DNA of 64,000 bases from Zygnema cylindricum (Eukaryota > Streptophyta > Zygnematophyceae > Zygnematales > Zygnemataceae). The stretch covers positions 1 through 64,000 of the forward strand of contig JBBHKE010001656.1 in the NCBI GenBank assembly GCA_037447655.1, in the 5' to 3' direction. Each line of letters opens with the position of its first letter. Positions within the stretch are counted from its first letter, which is position 1. Positions 1 through 10,494 of the stretch are shown one piece after another. The notes beneath the pieces are model-generated. The model ran no database searches. It was not told the DNA's origin and was given only the letters and a program-made list of their open reading frames with translations. Made by a program: the position numbers and the translations under genes.

Positions 1-510
1 CACTAGCTTCCACCTGCCCTAGTGGGGGGCTACATTGTGGATTGCCACGTAGACTTCCGGACTGTAATCTACATTTTGCTGTAGCAATTCAGTTCAGGTT
101 CAGCTGACTAGTGGTCCATTTATTACATTAAGTAAAAGCTTGGCACTTCCGTGTCCTTTTTGTACTTTGTCTTAAAACTGTGAAACAAATAATAACTTCC
201 GGCCGCGGATGTAGCCGTAGTCAGAGGTCTAACTTTTTTCCCTAAGTGTAGTACACATTATTTTTGTCTTATGTCTGTTCGGTTGCTGTTGCTTGCCGCT
301 CATTGGCTAATAGCGTAGGTTTGACTCTTGAACTTGAAATTGGACAAGCTTTTGCTGTATAAGACACTTGGGGCCAAAGGAGACAGGTTACTTTTCAGTA
401 CTCTCTCCTGTGAAAACCCTCATAAAATACAACAAACCTTCTTTTGGAAGAATCTTTATTTTGTTTTGACTCTATTGCCAACTTTGTTTTGGATCTGTCC
501 ATTGGGGGAA
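1..510 (+). repeat. Dispersed repeat of unknown class, plus copy
   Basis: This stretch matches, with many substitutions, the reverse strand of 57735-58250. The clearest shared block is about 340-500 against 57735-57880 reversed, including a common AAGGCACTTGGG-like core and a CACCTTCTTTTGGA-like core. A second shared block lies around 120-180. No LTR, terminal inverted repeat or protein domain is recognisable, so the class is unknown. It could be an LTR fragment of a family not otherwise represented here. Confidence 0.5.
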
Positions 511-1234
511 TCATAGTTGGGTTGGTAGTTGGCACTATCGTCCCTTTGGGTGATTTTTTGATTTTTCGCTGCTTGAAACTGAGAAGAGTCTAGTCGGTTC
601 CGAACTGCGGGCACCGAGGATTGAAGGAGTTCCATACCTTTTTACATTACCATTGGGGAGAGTTTGCATTTTCTCATTGTCATCGTAAATTGCCGGGGTA
701 TGTTAAGCTTGCTTCGCCGTCTTTTATATTTTCCATCTCATCTTTTATTTCAGTGGTCAAGGTGATATTGTTAAAGCAGAAACATACATTTCTATTTATT
801 TCTATATGTCATCGTGGTAGTGCATTTATGTATTCGCTTGTAATTTCTTTTGCTTTGGCGTGAACTTCCTGGAGTAAAATTGCAACTTCCTTGTATTGAA
901 ACACTAGGTTTTGAGGGAATAAATGTTATAGACTTCCCGTGGATAAAGCACAAAATTGGGGCACCGACCTGATAAGCCAAAACCCAACCCCCTTTTCCCC
1001 GGTTCAATGGGGAAAGGAAGGGGGAGCGGAGATCTTTTCGCCTTCCCATACACTCAATCCTATTCCCGACCCTGTTGCCCCTCCTATTTGTGCATTCATG
1101 TCTATGGGAGGGATGGGGGCAGTAGTGGGCATGATCATTATTATGGGAAGCCTTTGCATTGGTGGGCTCTTTGCAAGACTCCGAGGCCAACCACTACGAG
1201 CAGTGGGCCCTTCCTTAAAAGTTCTCGAGTACGC
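511..1234. other. Intergenic, nothing recognised
   Basis: No conserved protein, LTR end or terminal repeat was found. Short open frames near 940-1230 overlap each other on both strands and look like chance. The stretch runs directly into retroelement RNase H sequence. Confidence 0.4.
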
Positions 1235-1626
1235 TCGACAAGGTGCTTGTTGTTGGAGTAGCAAGTAACAAAAGGTGGTTGCTTAGTCCACTATGGAGGC
1301 TTAGTAAATGGCCTTTTGTTGTGTTTTGAAAGAATTGATATGGGTAAAGTCTTTGCTACAAGAATTGGGGTACATGAAAAAGAGGGTGCATGAAGTCTTC
1401 TGTGATAATAAGGCTGCAAGTAAAAGTTTAGCCAATCCAAAACATCATTTCAAAGCTAAACACATGGGAATAAAGCTGAGTTTTGTGAGGGAAAAAGTTT
1501 AAAACATTTTGTGAATCTTATGTATAAACTAGATGGAGAAATGAATGCTGATATGATGACCAAACCTGTACCATCATCCAAATTGAAATATTATAGAGAA
1601 AAGTGTGGACTAAAAGAAAAGTTTTA
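1235..1626 (+). pseudogene. Copia RNase H C-terminus (Family 2)
   Basis: The frame holds the C-terminal RNase H signature of Ty1/copia Pol: a CCWSSK block, STMEA, KELIWVKSLLQELGY, NPKHHFKAKHM, DMMTKPVPS and CREKCGLKEK-like motifs in order. TAA at 1266 and TAG at 1284 sit where other copies have glutamine (SSKQQKV and AQSTMEA), but TAG TAA at about 1302 replaces the EY of EAEYMA, so this copy is also decayed. A polypurine tract (AATAAGGGGAG) and an LTR follow. Everything upstream of RNase H is missing from the window. Confidence 0.85.
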
Positions 1627-1649
1627 ATTTGACTAGAAAATAAGGGGAG

Positions 1650-2741
1650 TGTTGAAATTACTACATTTATGAAGTATTTTCTAGGTCTATTAGCTTAGTG
1701 AAAACAGAAAAGAAAAGCGCAGGCAGTCTGCCTCCACCTCTTCCCTCTATCCCCCATACTTGTTATAGTCACTGAAAGAAAGAGAGGGAGGTGGAGCCAT
1801 GGCATCCTTGGCTCGTAAGGCAGGTTAGAAGAAGTGGCATAAGTCACTTCTATCAAAAAGGTTGAGTCTGACAGGACTTGAACCTCCAACCGGCATTGCG
1901 AGGCGTAGCCGTGAGCCTTAGCCGGTCTGTCGTTGAAGTCCATTAGAGTACATGGGGTATGATTCGTATTTAAATATGTTAGAGTTCACTAATGCGATTA
2001 TCAAAATTACAAATAAGTATCATAGAAACAAGTTGGATTACAGTGCGAACATGAAACGACACGAATCAAGTTTACCGAAAATCGATTTTCAACGGCTAGC
2101 ATTCAAAGCCGATTAGGATCCGGCGACACGTATCATCGCCAAGATCACGCAATGGTCTCTTTGGCGGTTTTTGAGCGTGATATGACCTTGCGCCACGTGG
2201 CAAGATAACATTGGGAAGCAAGAATTCCGGAAAGCATGAGGGCGAATCTAGAGGAGACAAGGGTCCACTCAATGGCTGAGTCGTACATTGACCGTACAAA
2301 AATTACACCGTTCACAATACCTTTCTGTACTTTACAATTCCTTGATTGGTTCATACACATTACCTTTTTGTACTTTACAGTTCCTTGATTAGCTCGTAAA
2401 TCAGTACCTTTCTGTACTTTATAGTTTCTTGATTGGTTAGTACATCAGTAGATAGGGGTTGTGAGAGGGGTTTAGGACTATGGAGATTGAGAAGGTAGAC
2501 GTCTCTCTCTCAATGAGCTTGTATACATTTTGGCATACTTGCCACTTCCTAACTTATCGCATGGTTGGGTGTTTTCATGATTTCTTTTGCCCGGACTCAA
2601 TGGAGTCCAGATTGCACAGGGGTGCAATCAGATAAATTGTTTGCCTACTTGGGTAGTTGTGATCCTAGCTGAAGAAGGGTAAGTTAAAAATTATCTAGAG
2701 GCTTCTTGAATTCTGTAGTCCAATGGGGGACATAAAATATC
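1650..2741 (+). repeat. Family 2 LTR (3' LTR of the copy above)
   Basis: It begins TGTTGAAATTAC right after the polypurine tract AATAAGGGGAG and ends near 2741 in a GGGGGACATAAAAT segment that matches the reversed ends of other Family 2 LTRs. It contains the family's CCACGTGGC box, repeated CCTTTCTGTAC blocks (2320-2430) and the antisense tRNA-like segment. RNase H sequence of another Family 2 copy resumes immediately after it, so the element appears to have inserted into a relative. The exact 3' end is uncertain by a few bases. Confidence 0.75.
1868..1945 (-). other. tRNA-like segment inside Family 2 LTR
   Basis: Read on the minus strand it contains GGTTCAAGTCC, a match to the RNA polymerase III B box (1874-1884), preceded about 50 nt upstream by an A-box-like CCGGCTAAGGC. 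A short GACAG/CTGTC pairing could form part of an acceptor stem. The same arrangement recurs in the other Family 2 LTRs. No complete cloverleaf could be drawn by eye. Confidence 0.5.
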
Positions 2742-2801
2742 ACTAACATCACTACTTGGAGCAACGCCAGCTATGGGGATGCTCCTATAAGACGTTGTAC
2801 T
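2742..2801 (+). pseudogene. Copia RNase H, left half of a split gene (Family 2)
   Basis: It encodes ITTWSNASYGDAPIRRCT, the start of the copia RNase H domain including the catalytic D/N-A-S-Y region. The frame stops at the insertion at 2802 and resumes exactly at 8432 with SGYVLYVGSGACCW. This is therefore one RNase H gene split by the Family 4-type element. Confidence 0.85.
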
Positions 2802-4311
2802 TGTTGATTTGAAAACTTAGTTTCGTGCGTACGCGACATTTTATATGCTTGCTACATTTTGTGCGTATATTATTAATGTGGAGGTTTTAATGGATTCACG
2901 GATTGGGGGAGCGAACGTACGGATAAAACTAAAGTGAAGTAAGGGACTTATTGAGTGGCGTGAACACGCAGTAAGAAATGGACGACGGATCGCGAAGCGA
3001 TCCGATTTGAAATGAACAAAACGTTGAAATATGCGGCGCCGATACAACGCATCTATTTGAGACAAGTGTACTTTAAATTGGACAACGCAACTGCGACCAA
3101 GCTGCGGTTATTTTTGGATATGTCCAGGTATATGACAACGCAGCTGCAACGAAGCTGACAACGCAGTTGCCGTTGATATGAATCAAATCGGTAGACGAGA
3201 TTCATAAGAAGATCACAAGTGACTAAGCAAGTTGACTTTGCAAAGGTGTCGGTGTAAATATTCTATACAACAGAGGTTTGTCTTTTGCTAATTAATTAAT
3301 CAGTGTAGACTTAGTCAGTCTAACATACCTCGAATTATTCGGGTTTACTCACAATAATTTAGGTAGGTGGTAGAGATTTGAAGAGAGACCAAGTACTTAG
3401 AATATTTTTGGTCTAGGTAAGTTGTAATACTTACCTCATTTGTGTGACAGTAGCAGTAGTACTTTTGAGTGTATTATAATTCTACAGGGACAAGCGTAAA
3501 AAATTGAACATCATACGAGTTTTTTCGGGAAAGCGCCGACACACTTTACCACGCGTCACACATCGAACGAATACAGTTAAAAAATTGGACGGATGGAGAC
3601 TAAACCAATTGTCCACGAAGATAGTGGTACAACATTCAACGACGACCGTAGATGTGAATCGAGTGAACTGACGAGATTCACGTGGGACCACAAATGACTC
3701 ATCACTTTGTTCGATCTCAGGTGACTTGGAGCACTTGATCAACAGTCGGCTGGACGCTAGCATCCACTGCTGACTAAGCACCTTGAATACTATTGTACGG
3801 GAATCTATTTGCATATCTAAAACACATTAGTTTTAACTTAGCGGATTAGAATGTAGTGTTATACTAAGTATATTTTTGTTTAGTTGTCAAATAGGGTTTG
3901 GACATACTCACAGTACAAATAGTGTACTGATTCGGTACCTTGTCGTAGTGTAGTACAGTGGGTGTAGACATCGGATTAGTTAGTTTTCAGTAGATACTCT
4001 CTATGAGTATAAAATTAGGACTTAGCCAAAATTGTAATTATGTAGTATTGAGATCTAACTCTCTAAGGGACAGTTTTTCGGAAACTTCCAAGTTTTGTAT
4101 CTTATGGTAACCAGGTTCAATTGAGCTGCAATTTTGGGAATTGGCAGACTGCATTTGATACTGTATTATTGTGGAAATTGGTGAAATTTGGAAGCGATGA
4201 GCACTTTTTGTGTTATATCAAAATTGGTTGTTTGATTGGATTTTTGGTAGTTTTTGCTGAAGTCTATGTCTACATCCAATACTACTGGTGGACCTCCACC
4301 TGCAACTGTGG
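2802..4311 (+). repeat. Mosaic 5' LTR (Family 4 start, Family 1-like end)
   Basis: From 2802 to about 3371 the sequence is collinear with the 3' LTR at 7350. After that it switches to a diverged Family 1 LTR, recognisable by AGAATATTTTTGG, the GGGACCACAA block, CGCTGACTAAGCA-like text and a terminal GTTGTAGAACA. The body thus joins the first half of one LTR type to most of another. The switch may be a recombination or a truncated insertion. Confidence 0.6.
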
Positions 4312-4928
4312 TTGTAGAACAAGTCCCACACCCATGGCTACCCATATTTGATCGATCTAATTATCAGTATTGGGAGTGTGTGCTCGAGAGCTACTTCGAG
4401 ATGATGGAGCTAATGGATTGTGTGGATGGTACCTTAGCCGATACATTAAATGGATGTGAAATGGAAAATCATGAGTGTCTAAGGGTTATCAAGAACTTTT
4501 TGACTATGAAACTGGTAATGTCATACCTAGGTTTTAAAAGGCAGCTGAATTATGGAAGTGCTTAGAATGTACGTATGCAAAGACTTTTGTGTATCATTGG
4601 CTTAGTACTGTTACCAAAATAGTTGAATACAAGTACGTAGGAGGTAGTATGTAGAAACACTGCATTGACCAACAAGTATTTTTTTATAGAAAATGATTTG
4701 GCAAGAAGAAACTTCACAGATGCGGCACAAGCTCTCTTGTTAATGAGAAGCCTACCTAAAGAATATAAGAGTGTATTAGATCGAATGACTTCAATTGATA
4801 AAATGGATTGGAGCTTAACTTTAGCAAGAAGATTTGTTCTAGATGAAGAGGCTAGTAGAAAGGTCTTATCAAGTGAGAGAAATATGAAAGAATCTAAGTC
4901 TTAGTTTTAGAAAATTAAGAGTAATAGT
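4266..4928 (+). pseudogene. Copia gag N-terminal part
   Basis: The ATG at 4266 starts MSTSNTTGGPPPATVVVEQ, the same U5-encoded leader as Family 1 gag, followed by a capsid-like region (IFDRSNYQYWECVLESYF, then ALLLMRSLPKEYKSVLDRM and WSLTLARRFVLDEEASRK). It corresponds to the UBN2-type copia gag domain. There are frameshifts near 4566-4665. The frame continues across the inverted LTR insertion at 4929 into a degenerate zinc knuckle at 5890. Confidence 0.75.
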
Positions 4929-5849
4929 TGTTGTCCATAGCCATTTCCATCCATAGATTTACCCTCGGAAGCACCAAAGACTACCCCAAAAACAGTATGC
5001 TTTGAATTCACTCAGAATTCTACAAAATTAACAAAAAAATCTGAAACAACATTAACAAATAGTTACTAGGTCACTAAGTATCCCCACAAATATTCATATA
5101 CAAATACCAAACAAAATTATCACATCACCGAATCAAAGTTGCAAAAAAACAGTCTGTCAAAACTTTGATTGATTAGACCAACTTCACAATGAAGCCCCAA
5201 GCAAACCAGACACTCCCTAGTTGTGTAAATTTGACAGAATATAACCATATGCCAAAGATAACATATGCAAAATTTCACAAGGTTTTGGCCAAAGATCACA
5301 ATGATCTTCCAATTTGAAAACTCCTAAAAACTGCTTTGCAATTTTTCCATACAAGGATTTCCTAACTCCAAAATATTCTAAGTCCTATATATACAAGTGA
5401 GCCTGCAGCTGATCTACACCGTTGGTCAACCGGTATAGAACAAAAACTCGTCGTCAACAGTACAAAAATATTTACAACAAACATAAAACTACTAGCCGCT
5501 AAATTGAAGTAGTACGAGTCAAAGTTCGCCCACTGAAATGACAGCGTAGTCAATATTCTTCTTCCAAAAATGATGGGGGAATCCGTCCACCGTCCGCGCA
5601 TTCTTTCACCAACAAAGGTGAACCTCCACGTGTAAACCCAGTCCCCAAATGAAACTGTACTTTTCATCATCCGGAACACACAATCTTGACTTCCCCACGG
5701 ACCTACACGTGTGCCTTGAGTGTACTCAACCCGTGTACTCCCTTCAGACATACATACTACACTAAAAACCTTTCTACGATAAATCAGCCTGCACCAAAAA
5801 CAACTAAGTCCGGAATCTCTCTCTCACACACAAGATATAGAGAGGACTA
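4929..5849 (-). repeat. Solo LTR, minus orientation, inside gag
   Basis: It begins TGTTGTCCATAGCC, the reverse of a Family 4 LTR end, and continues with sequence collinear with re-oriented Family 3 LTRs (AAGCCCCAAGCAAACCAGAC, ACACGTGTGCC). It is flanked by ATAGT on both sides (4924-4928 and 5850-5854). Removing it makes the gag reading frame continuous. No internal domain is present, so it is a solo LTR, probably left by LTR-LTR recombination. Its outer right terminus reads TA rather than CA. Confidence 0.75.
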
Positions 5850-5995
5850 ATAGTGAGTTCGGAGATCGACATAAGAATTGTTTTTACCGTAATGATTTAG
5901 AACATACCTTTAGGGTATGTCCATCCTATAAAAGTGCACGTGTTACAAGAAATTCCAGAAATAGATGGGACAACAACTGGGTTCAAGTGCTTTCA
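5850..5995 (+). pseudogene. Gag zinc-knuckle remnant
   Basis: In the frame continuing from before the solo LTR it reads EFGDRHKNCFYRNDLEHTF then RVCPSY. Compared with Family 3 gag (CVYCFGQGHVFRQCP) the second cysteine is R and the glycine is E, so the CCHC knuckle is broken. It ends in TGA at 5996. Confidence 0.6.
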
Positions 5996-6025
5996 TGAGT
6001 GAGAGACAAGACTCAACATGACAAA

Positions 6026-6547
6026 ATGCATACAACTTTTGTTGACGAATTTATGTACTTACCGACCTTCTATATTGTTCGGAACGAGGAGAAAGAGGTG
6101 AAAAAAAAGGATTCGGATACTATCAATATTTCCTATGATAGATTGGTGAGTGACACAAACTTAATAAAGGACGAGGTAACTAAAAGAAGAGAAGTAGAAG
6201 GGATTGGAAAAATTATTGACACCGAAGATAGTGTGGAAAGAGAAGAGAGTGAAAAAGACTCGGGTTTTGTGACACTTTCTTGTGATAGATTGGTGTGTGA
6301 AAATGACTTACAAGGGGATGAGATTCTTGAAGAAAGGGAAGTAAAAGGAAGTGAAGTACAATAAAAATTGGATGCAAAATGTTCTTTAGATATATAACTT
6401 ACTGAACTGAAAACAAAAGCGAGAGAAGCGCCAAGAGAAGATGACAAAAAAATAGAGTAAAGGAGGAGAATGATGAGAGAGAAAATGGTGGATTGGCACA
6501 AAATGGGAAAACAAAAAAGGAAAATAGAAAGAGTATAGTGCCGTTGA
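6026..6547 (+). CDS. Acidic, repeat-containing protein of unknown function in the pol position
   Basis: From ATG at 6026 the frame has no TGA until 6545. It is open for 173 residues only if the TAA at 6362, 6395 and 6458 and the TAG at 6536 are read as glutamine. The product is rich in E, K, D and R and has two related units of about 33 residues: one with SDTINISYDRLV (about residues 30-62), one with SGFVTLSCDRLV (about 75-110). Both share a D/N-L-x5-E-x5-REVxG tail. The C-terminal third is very basic. I do not recognise the family. It lies where protease-integrase should begin in a copia element, in the same frame as the upstream gag remnant. The start could be GTG 5999 or this ATG. Confidence 0.4.
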
Positions 6548-7349
6548 AGAGCAGAGCAATCAAAATGGATTATTTTTGGATAATAACTCTAAAGGGGAGT
6601 GGTAAAACTACGGAAAAAGACCAAAAATTAGTGAGAAAAATCACACTTTATAGAGGTAATGGGGAGGCAACCCATGAAAAAGGTACAAAGTCTAAGAGGA
6701 GACCAGAATGTAGTAAGAGAACAAGAAGAAGATACAGATTAAGGAATACTAGTTGGAGAAGAGACCAGCTTCAAAGGCGACCACACAAAAGACCGAAAAA
6801 GTCATTTTTGAAGTGGAAAAACATACACCTTCAATGGGAAAAATCATTGTCTAAACAGGAGAAATGTTGGGGCGGCTGGAATGGTGATTATAAGTCTGAA
6901 AAAATCTTAGAATTTCCAGTATATGAATGCTTAATACTAAACGAGGAGTGTTGTTTGTGTTGAGTTTGAAAGCTTCAGTCCTCAGTAGATAAAGCTGTGA
7001 GGGGTGTTTTTTTTTTTTTTTTTTTTTGGACTTATAATATTTTTAGTATAAATCCTTGTAATACTAACCTTTAATAGTGTGAGAGTTACTGAAGTACAAA
7101 AAAGTGTAATGTACTTCTTTGAGACAATGCACCATAACAACGCAGCTAGAGCAGTGGTAAATCACCGGAAGCAGTTCGTTCCGCGACGTAGCATAACAAC
7201 GCACATGGAGCAATACTGAATCAGCGGAAGCAATTTGCGTCGCAACGCAGCAACGTAGCACAAAAATGCACCGGAAGCAGTGGTGACGTTTGACACTTCA
7301 CACGCTGCATGTTTTATTCTAAGTGCACGAAACTAAATTTTCGGGGGAG
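6548..7349 (+). other. Coding-like but frame-shifted tail of the Family 4-type element
   Basis: Several short lysine/arginine/glutamate-rich frames overlap in three phases, as expected of a basic protein gene with frameshifts. An A+T-rich stretch with a run of about 20 T lies at 7008-7027. From 7135 to 7285 GCAGC-type words recur (CAACGCAGC, GGAAGCAG). The polypurine tract ends at 7349. A second polypurine/LTR-like junction (GAGGAG then TGTTGTTTG) is visible near 6949. Confidence 0.35.
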
Positions 7350-8426
7350 TGTTGTTTTGAAAACTTAGTTTCTTGCGTACGCGGCATTTTGTAGGCTTGC
7401 GATATTTTGTGCGTATATTATTAATGTGGAGGTTTGAATGGATCCACAAATTGGTGGAGTGAACGTACGGATAAAACTAAAGTGAAGTAAGGGACTTATT
7501 GAGTGGCGTGAACACGCAGTAAGAAATGGACGGCGATCGCGAAGCGATCAGATTTGAAATGAATGAAACTTTGAAATATGCGCCTCCGGTACGGCGCATC
7601 TATTTGAGACAAGTGTAATTTAAATAGGACAATGCAGATGCGACGAAGCTGCGGTTATTTTTGGATATATCCAGGTATGTAAAGACGCAACTACGACGAA
7701 GCTGACAACGCAGTTGATATGAATCAAATCGGTAGACGAGATTCATAACAAGATCACAAGAGACTAAGCAAGTTGACTTTGCAGAGGTGTCGGTGTAAAT
7801 TTTCTATACAACAGAGGTTTGTCTTTTTGCTAATTAGTTTATCAGTGTAGACTTAGGCAGTCTGACATACCTCGAATTTTTCGGGTATACTCACAAAAAT
7901 TTACGTTGGTGGTAGATAACGTACGGTTGGTATGCCTCTGTAAATTCAGCAGTGAACTCTCTGAGTATAACTTATATGACTTATATTATTTTGATTATCA
8001 CAGCTGAGTTTATTAAAGACACAGCAGACTGTTTTTTTGCAACTTTGACCTGTTATTCTGATCACTTAAGTTGTCACTTTGATGTGAAACTTTGTGAATA
8101 TATTATATGTTCAAAAAACTATATGTGTCTATAGTTTCAGTCTGTTGTGTTGTTTCTGTAGAATTATGTGAGGAGTCTACCTGGTTAGTTTGGTAATCTG
8201 TTAGATGTTTTTGAGAAACTTTGAAGCTCATATCTTTTGGATGCCTTTGTGGATTTGGCTATAACTTTGGGAGGTTAGAGTGTCTAAGTTATAGCGCATG
8301 TTAGTGGTGTTTAAAGTGGTTTTTTTTATTGTGAAGTAATATGTGTTGTCTAAAACACATCTGTTTTGGGGGTAGTCTATGGTGCTTCCGAGAGTAATCC
8401 ATGGATAAAATAGGCTATAGACAACA
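7350..8426 (+). repeat. Family 4 3' LTR
   Basis: It runs from TGTTGTTTTGAAAAC to ATAGACAACA, 1,077 bp, and is collinear with the solo LTR at 58556-59626. It contains GCAGCTGCG-type words (7628-7720) and the GGTGTCGGTGTAAAT block. Confidence 0.85.
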
Positions 8427-8431
8427 ATACT

Positions 8432-8866
8432 TCTGGGTATGTTTTGTATGTTGGGAGTGGTGCTTGCTGTTGGAGCACTAAGCAACAAAAGTTGGTTGCT
8501 TAGTCCACTATGGAGGCTGAGTGCATGGCCTCTTGTTCTGATGTCAAAGAGTTAATGTGGGTGAAATCAGTGCTTTAAGAACTAGGGTTCATGAAGGTTG
8601 GTATGCAAAAAGTGTTTTGTGGTAATCACGTTGCAATTGCAATTGCAGCTAATCCAAACCACCACTTTAAAGCAAAACATATGGACATAAGACTCAACTT
8701 TGTGAGAGAGAAAGTTGAAAATAAATTTGTCGGCTTTGAGTATAGGCCAGATAGAGAGATGTTGGCAGACATGATGACAAAGCCAATCCCATCTCCCAAA
8801 CTTAAATTTTGCAGAGAACAGTGTGGTCTGAAACCAAAAGTGACTGGAAAAACAATGGAGTGTTGA
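8432..8866 (+). pseudogene. Copia RNase H, right half of the split gene (Family 2)
   Basis: It continues the frame broken at 2801 with SGYVLYVGSGACCW, then STMEA, VKELMWVKS, NPNHHFKAKHMDIR, DMMTKPIPSPK and REQCGLK. TAG at 8500 (AQSTMEA) and TAA at 8576 (VLQELG) replace glutamine codons, with no other disruption. The stop is TGA at 8864-8866, which lies in the first six bases of the following LTR. Confidence 0.85.
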
Positions 8867-9145
8867 AATATGTGTATTTCTAATTGGTATAATCTAGGTT
8901 GTTTTTGTATTATCTCTTATCATTTCTAAAGGAACAAAATAAAAAGGTCTTAGCTAGGCTCTAACCTCTTTCTCCTTGGTATTTATACTTGTTGTTATCA
9001 CTAATGAACGGAGAGAGAGAGAGATAGATCCATGGCTGCCTAAGCAGCCAAGGAGGACTGTAGATTGTACCAAAAGATACGGAGCAGCAAGGAATTGATC
9101 TTGGTCCCTATGGATTGCCGAAATAGCCGTCAGCCTTGTCCTATA
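8861..9145 (+). repeat. Family 2 3' LTR, truncated
   Basis: It starts TGTTGAAATATG directly after RNase H and is collinear with the first quarter of the LTR at 1650, including the ATCCATGGCTGCC block. It contains a degraded antisense tRNA-like segment (9073-9145; minus strand has GGACAAGGCTGACGGC and a weak B box). It breaks off where an inverted LTR end begins. Confidence 0.7.
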
Positions 9146-9524
9146 TACAATTTTGTGTCCCCCATTAGACTATAGAATTGAAAAAGCCTCTAGATAGTTT
9201 TTTTATAACCCTTCTAAAGCTAGGATCACAACTACCCCAGTAGGCAAACAATCAATCTTATTGCACCCTTGTGCAATTTTGGCTCCCTTGAGTCCACTGC
9301 AAAAGAAATCACTGAAAACGCCTAACCATGCAATAAGTTATCAAGTGGCAAAGATGCCAAAATTTATACAAGCTCATAAGGAGAGAGGTGGCTACCTCCT
9401 CAATCTCCTAAGTCCTAAACCCCTCTCACAACCCCTAACTACTGATGTACAAACCAATCAGGGGAATCTAAATTACAGAAATGTACTGTGGCCGGTGTAC
9501 TTTCTATACAGTCTGTGTAGGACT
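9146..9524 (-). repeat. Family 2 LTR, minus, part 1 (split by the Family 3 element)
   Basis: This is the reversed terminal part of a Family 2 LTR (GTGTCCCCCATTAGAC, GCCTCTAGATAG, GGATCACAACTACCCC). Its continuation is at 15686-16320. Together they form the 3' LTR of the minus-strand element whose coding part is 16321-19164. Confidence 0.75.
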
Positions 9525-10494
9525 TGTTGTTTTGGAAACCTTGAGTCCTCTCTATATCTCGTTGCTTTTATGCCATGCTACGCTAAGTTTAACATCGCAG
9601 CAGGAAACCTTGAGCACTACACTTGTCGCTGTACTACTATGCTACGCTGATGTGACATCGCAGCTGCGCTGCTCTAATATCGCAGCTGCGCTGACAATCA
9701 TAGCAGTCATAGCAGCGTCATAGCAGCTAAAGCAGTCTGCGCAAGAAAGTTGTTCCGAATATTAGTCAGGTTGTGTTAACATGAATTGACGGAGACATGA
9801 TTTAGTGAGTATGTAACTCCAAAGGGAGTACACGAATTCGGTGCACTTCAAGCACACGTGTCGGTCCCTGAGAAAGTCAAGTTTGGTTGTTCAGAAGAAG
9901 AAGAAGTACAAGTTCGACTAAGGACCGAAGTTACACGTGGAGGTTCATCTTCAGTTATGAAAGAATACGCGGACGGCAGACATAGTCCGCCGTCATTTTT
10001 CGAAGAGAACTCTTGACTGCGCCGTCATTTCGGCAGACGAACTTTGACCGCGCACTATTTTATTTTAGCAGCTGTCTGATCCTAGATCGTTGTAAATAAT
10101 TTATGTACGGCTAATGGTGAGGTTTTGTTTAATGAAGATTAGTGTACCGATCAACCATGGTAATTATGGTACGACGTGTTCAGCTGTAGGCTCACTTGTA
10201 AGTAGGATTGTTGTTTAGAAAGCTGCGAAGCAGTTTTTGGGTGTTTTTGAATTATAAGATCATTGTGATTTGTTGGCACGACCATGTGAAATTATGCATG
10301 TGTTTTCTTTGGAGTGTATTCTACATTGTGGCAAATTTCCAGACCTAGCGTGTGTCTGGTTTGCTTGGGGCTTCATTGTGAAGCTGGTCTTTTTGTGGGA
10401 TTTCGTGAGAGTCTATTTTTGCATAATTGATTGTTATGGCACCTACTGGTGCTTCTTCTTCTTCTTCACTGGCACCAACTGCCTCAAATCAGCA
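9525..10494 (+). repeat. Family 3 5' LTR
   Basis: It runs from TGTTGTTTTGGAAACC to CTCAAATCAGCA, 970 bp. A cluster of CGCAGC/GCTGCG words occupies 9590-9735. The CACACGTGTCGGTCC box is near 9855. The gag start codon (10436) lies inside the last 60 bp. Confidence 0.85.

Larger units (their letters stand above)
2802..8426 (+). mobile_element. Family 4-type LTR retrotransposon, 5.6 kb, no recognisable pol
   Basis: The element starts TGTTGATTTGAAAACTTAG and ends CTATAGACAACA. It is flanked by GTACT (2797-2801) and ATACT (8427-8431), a 5-bp target duplication with one difference. It interrupts a copia RNase H reading frame, which becomes continuous when the element is removed. The inside holds a gag remnant, an inverted solo LTR, and open reading frames that are not protease, integrase or reverse transcriptase. 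It is probably non-autonomous. The polypurine tract before the 3' LTR is TTTTCGGGGGAG. Confidence 0.8.

Noticed and set aside
939-1268. A small membrane protein gene at 0.94-1.27 kb
   Set aside because: Several overlapping frames of similar length on both strands, no homologous motif, and the 3' end overlaps retroelement RNase H in another frame.
1266-1305. Explaining all TAG by cytosine methylation decay of CAG (CHG context)
   Set aside because: It accounts for single CAG-to-TAG changes but not for CAA-TAG pairs, for TAA at CAA sites, for the scarcity of TGA from CGA, or for the TAA in the glycosyltransferase gene. It remains the main alternative for individual sites.
9540-9735. CRISPR-like array from the regularly spaced GCAGCTGCG words
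   Set aside because: Repeats are short, imperfect and irregularly spaced, there are no cas genes, and the context is a eukaryotic LTR.
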